Made by a program: the position numbers and the translations under genes
From: Anaerolineae bacterium
GTDB lineage: Bacteria > Chloroflexota > Anaerolineae > CG2-30-64-16
Direction of reading: 5' to 3'
Assembly: GCA_025454565.1 (NCBI GenBank)
Contig: JALOOE010000151.1
Span: 1-8,104 of the forward strand
Length of the DNA: 8,104 nt
Shown here: piece after piece, positions 6,503 to 8,104 of the stretch
Layout of the letters: every line of letters begins with the position of its first letter
Numbering within the stretch: position 1 is the stretch's first letter
Notes under the pieces: generated by a model
The model's input: only the letters and a program-made list of their open reading frames with translations
Told to the model about the DNA's origin: nothing
Database searches by the model: none

Positions 6503-6514
6503 CGGAGAGGGAGC

Positions 6515-8104
6515 ATGTGTGGAATTGTCGGCTACATCGGGCCGCGCAACGCTGCGCAGATCATCATGGACGGCTTGCGGCGACTGGAGTACCGTGGGTA
6601 CGACTCGGCAGGGATCGCTGTCATCCAGAACGGCCAAATCGCTATCCGGCGCGATGTCGGCAAGCTGAGCAACCTGTCGGCAAGGCTGGCGGATGCGCCG
6701 ATCGAGGGCAACATCGGCATCGGCCACACGCGCTGGGCCACCCACGGCAAGCCGAGCGAGCGCAACGCGCATCCGCACATGGATTTCTCCGGCCAGTTGG
6801 TGGTCGTGCAAAACGGGATTGTCGAGAACTTCCGGGACCTGCGCGCCGAGCTGGAGGCCGAGGGGATCGCGTTCCAGTCGGAGACGGATACCGAGGTGAT
6901 TGCCCACCTGGTCGGGCTGCACTATCAGGGCGACCGATCATTGGTTGAGGCGGTGCGGTTGGCGTTGGCGCAATTGCGAGGCCCCAGCGCGGTCGTGGTG
7001 CTCTCCCAGCGCGAACCGGAGACGTTGGTGGCGGCCCGCCTCGGCAATGCCGGCGGCGTCGCGGTGGGCCTCGGCGACGGTGAGATGTTCGTCGCGTCCG
7101 ACATGCCGGCGATCCTGGAGCACACCCGCCGGATGGTATTCCTGGAAAACCGGCAGGTCGCGGTCGTCACGCGCGCGAGCGCGGCCTTCAGCACCCTGGA
7201 AGGCCAGTCGCTCCGCCCGCACATCCACACCATCCCCTGGGATCCGATTTCAGCGGCCAAGGGCGAGTACAAGCACTTCATGCAGAAGGAGATTTACGAG
7301 CAGGCGAACTCGCTGACCGACACGATCCGGGGGCGCGTGGATTTGGGCGCGGGCGAGGTTTTCCTGGAGCAGGTCACCCTCACCGCGGAACGGGCCCGCG
7401 CCCTGACACAGATCGTCAGTGTGGCGTGCGGCACCTCGTACCACTCGGAGCTGGTCGGCGCGTTCATGTTCGAGCAGCTCGCCCGGCTGCCGGTGCGCGT
7501 GGAGTATGCTTCGGAATTCCGCTATCGCGACCCGGTGCTTGACCGCAACACGCTGATGCTCGCCATCACCCAGTCGGGCGAGACGGTGGACACGCTGGCC
7601 GCGATGGAAGAAGGCCGCGGGAAGGGCGCGCACCTGGCGACGATCGTAAACGTCATCGGCAGCCAGGCGTCGCGCGTCAGCGACAGCGTCATCTACATGC
7701 ACACCGGCCCGGAGATCGGCGTGGCCTCCACCAAGGCGTTCACCGCCTCTCTCGTCGATCAATATCTGCTGGCGGTGTGTCTGGGGTCGCTGCGCGGCCT
7801 GTTGTCTGCCGAGGCGCGCCAGGCGCTCCTCGATGATCTGGCGGGGCTGCCCGCGCTGGTCGGCCATCTGCTCGATCCGGCGACGCACAAGCTGTACGAA
7901 GACCTCGCGCAGCGTTTCTTCCAGTACACCAATTTCCTCTACCTCGGCCGCGGCGTCAACTATCCGATCGCTCTCGAGGGCGCGCTCAAGCTGAAGGAGA
8001 TCAGTTACATCCATGCCGAAGGCTACGCCGCCGGTGAGATGAAGCATGGCCCCATCGCGCTGATCGACGAGCACATGCCGGTCGTCGCGATCTGCCCGCA
8101 GGAT
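6515..8104 (+). CDS. glmS: Glutamine-fructose-6-phosphate aminotransferase (isomerizing), 3' truncated
   Basis: GlmS makes glucosamine-6-phosphate from fructose-6-phosphate and glutamine, the first committed step to UDP-GlcNAc and peptidoglycan. The frame runs open from ATG 6515 to the window edge, 530 codons; about 80-90 residues are missing from the usual length near 610. The N-terminal glutaminase domain has the nucleophile Cys2 (MCGIVGYIG), RGYDSAG (27-33), HTRWATHG (71-78) and NGIVEN (100-105). The isomerase part has two SIS domains: CGTS (305-308), TQSGET (352-357), GPEIGVASTKAF (398-409), and EGALKLKE (488-495) followed by the GEMKHGP segment. Purine-rich GGAGAGGGAG (6504-6513) provides the ribosome site. 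The short 12-nt gap after plsC leaves no room for a glmS ribozyme, so control by that riboswitch is excluded at this position. No frameshift is seen. Confidence 0.96.
   Translation, partial: MCGIVGYIGPRNAAQIIMDGLRRLEYRGYDSAGIAVIQNGQIAIRRDVGKLSNLSARLADAPIEGNIGIGHTRWATHGKPSERNAHPHMDFSGQLVVVQNGIVENFRDLRAELEAEGIAFQSETDTEVIAHLVGLHYQGDRSLVEAVRLALAQLRGPSAVVVLSQREPETLVAARLGNAGGVAVGLGDGEMFVASDMPAILEHTRRMVFLENRQVAVVTRASAAFSTLEGQSLRPHIHTIPWDPISAAKGEYKHFMQKEIYEQANSLTDTIRGRVDLGAGEVFLEQVTLTAERARALTQIVSVACGTSYHSELVGAFMFEQLARLPVRVEYASEFRYRDPVLDRNTLMLAITQSGETVDTLAAMEEGRGKGAHLATIVNVIGSQASRVSDSVIYMHTGPEIGVASTKAFTASLVDQYLLAVCLGSLRGLLSAEARQALLDDLAGLPALVGHLLDPATHKLYEDLAQRFFQYTNFLYLGRGVNYPIALEGALKLKEISYIHAEGYAAGEMKHGPIALIDEHMPVVAICPQD

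Noticed and set aside
6503..6514. glmS ribozyme/riboswitch upstream of glmS
   Set aside because: Only 12 nt separate plsC and glmS, consisting mostly of the ribosome site, so the ribozyme cannot fit.
7250..8074. A 274-codon minus-strand open frame opposite glmS
   Set aside because: The plus strand encodes conserved GlmS residues throughout; the minus-strand protein has no recognisable motifs.

Overview
The window is GC-rich, ordinary chromosomal bacterial DNA, coding almost end to end. The proteins (separate SecD and SecF, a short zinc alcohol dehydrogenase of about 317 residues, a Cys-tailed FmdB protein, a dac-rluB-cmk-plsC gene order) suggest Chloroflexota or a similar high-GC, possibly thermophilic lineage. 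That placement comes from recognising protein styles, not from a database search, and is tentative. There is no tRNA, rRNA, CRISPR array, insertion sequence or phage gene, and no stretch above 300 bases without a gene.

Left part (1-2800, plus strand): the 3' end of secD and a complete secF form the accessory pair of the Sec translocase. A large composite hairpin follows that probably ends the operon. Next is a zinc-dependent alcohol dehydrogenase broken by a perfect 10-bp tandem duplication; deleting one copy restores the reading frame exactly. A small secreted lipoprotein with a CARDB-like domain follows, then a strong hairpin terminator.

Middle (2835-3100): a short FmdB-type zinc-ribbon gene on the minus strand converges on that terminator. 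It is divergent from a D-alanyl-D-alanine carboxypeptidase gene, and only 12 bp separate the two start codons. A near-consensus minus-strand promoter for the zinc-ribbon gene lies inside the first codons of the carboxypeptidase gene.

Right part (3090-8104, plus strand): carboxypeptidase, a pseudouridine synthase fused in frame to cytidylate kinase, a PlsC-type acyltransferase and a 3'-truncated glmS follow with gaps of 12-21 bp, so they look like one operon. Their roles are peptidoglycan trimming, 23S rRNA pseudouridylation plus CMP/dCMP phosphorylation, phosphatidic acid synthesis and glucosamine-6-phosphate synthesis. They suit an envelope and growth housekeeping operon: CTP feeds CDP-diacylglycerol synthesis and GlmS feeds UDP-GlcNAc.

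I do not see a wholly new system. The points most worth following are the RluB-CMK fusion with a possible internal start for free CMK, the duplication-type frameshift in the dehydrogenase, and the interleaved divergent start region at 3075-3136.
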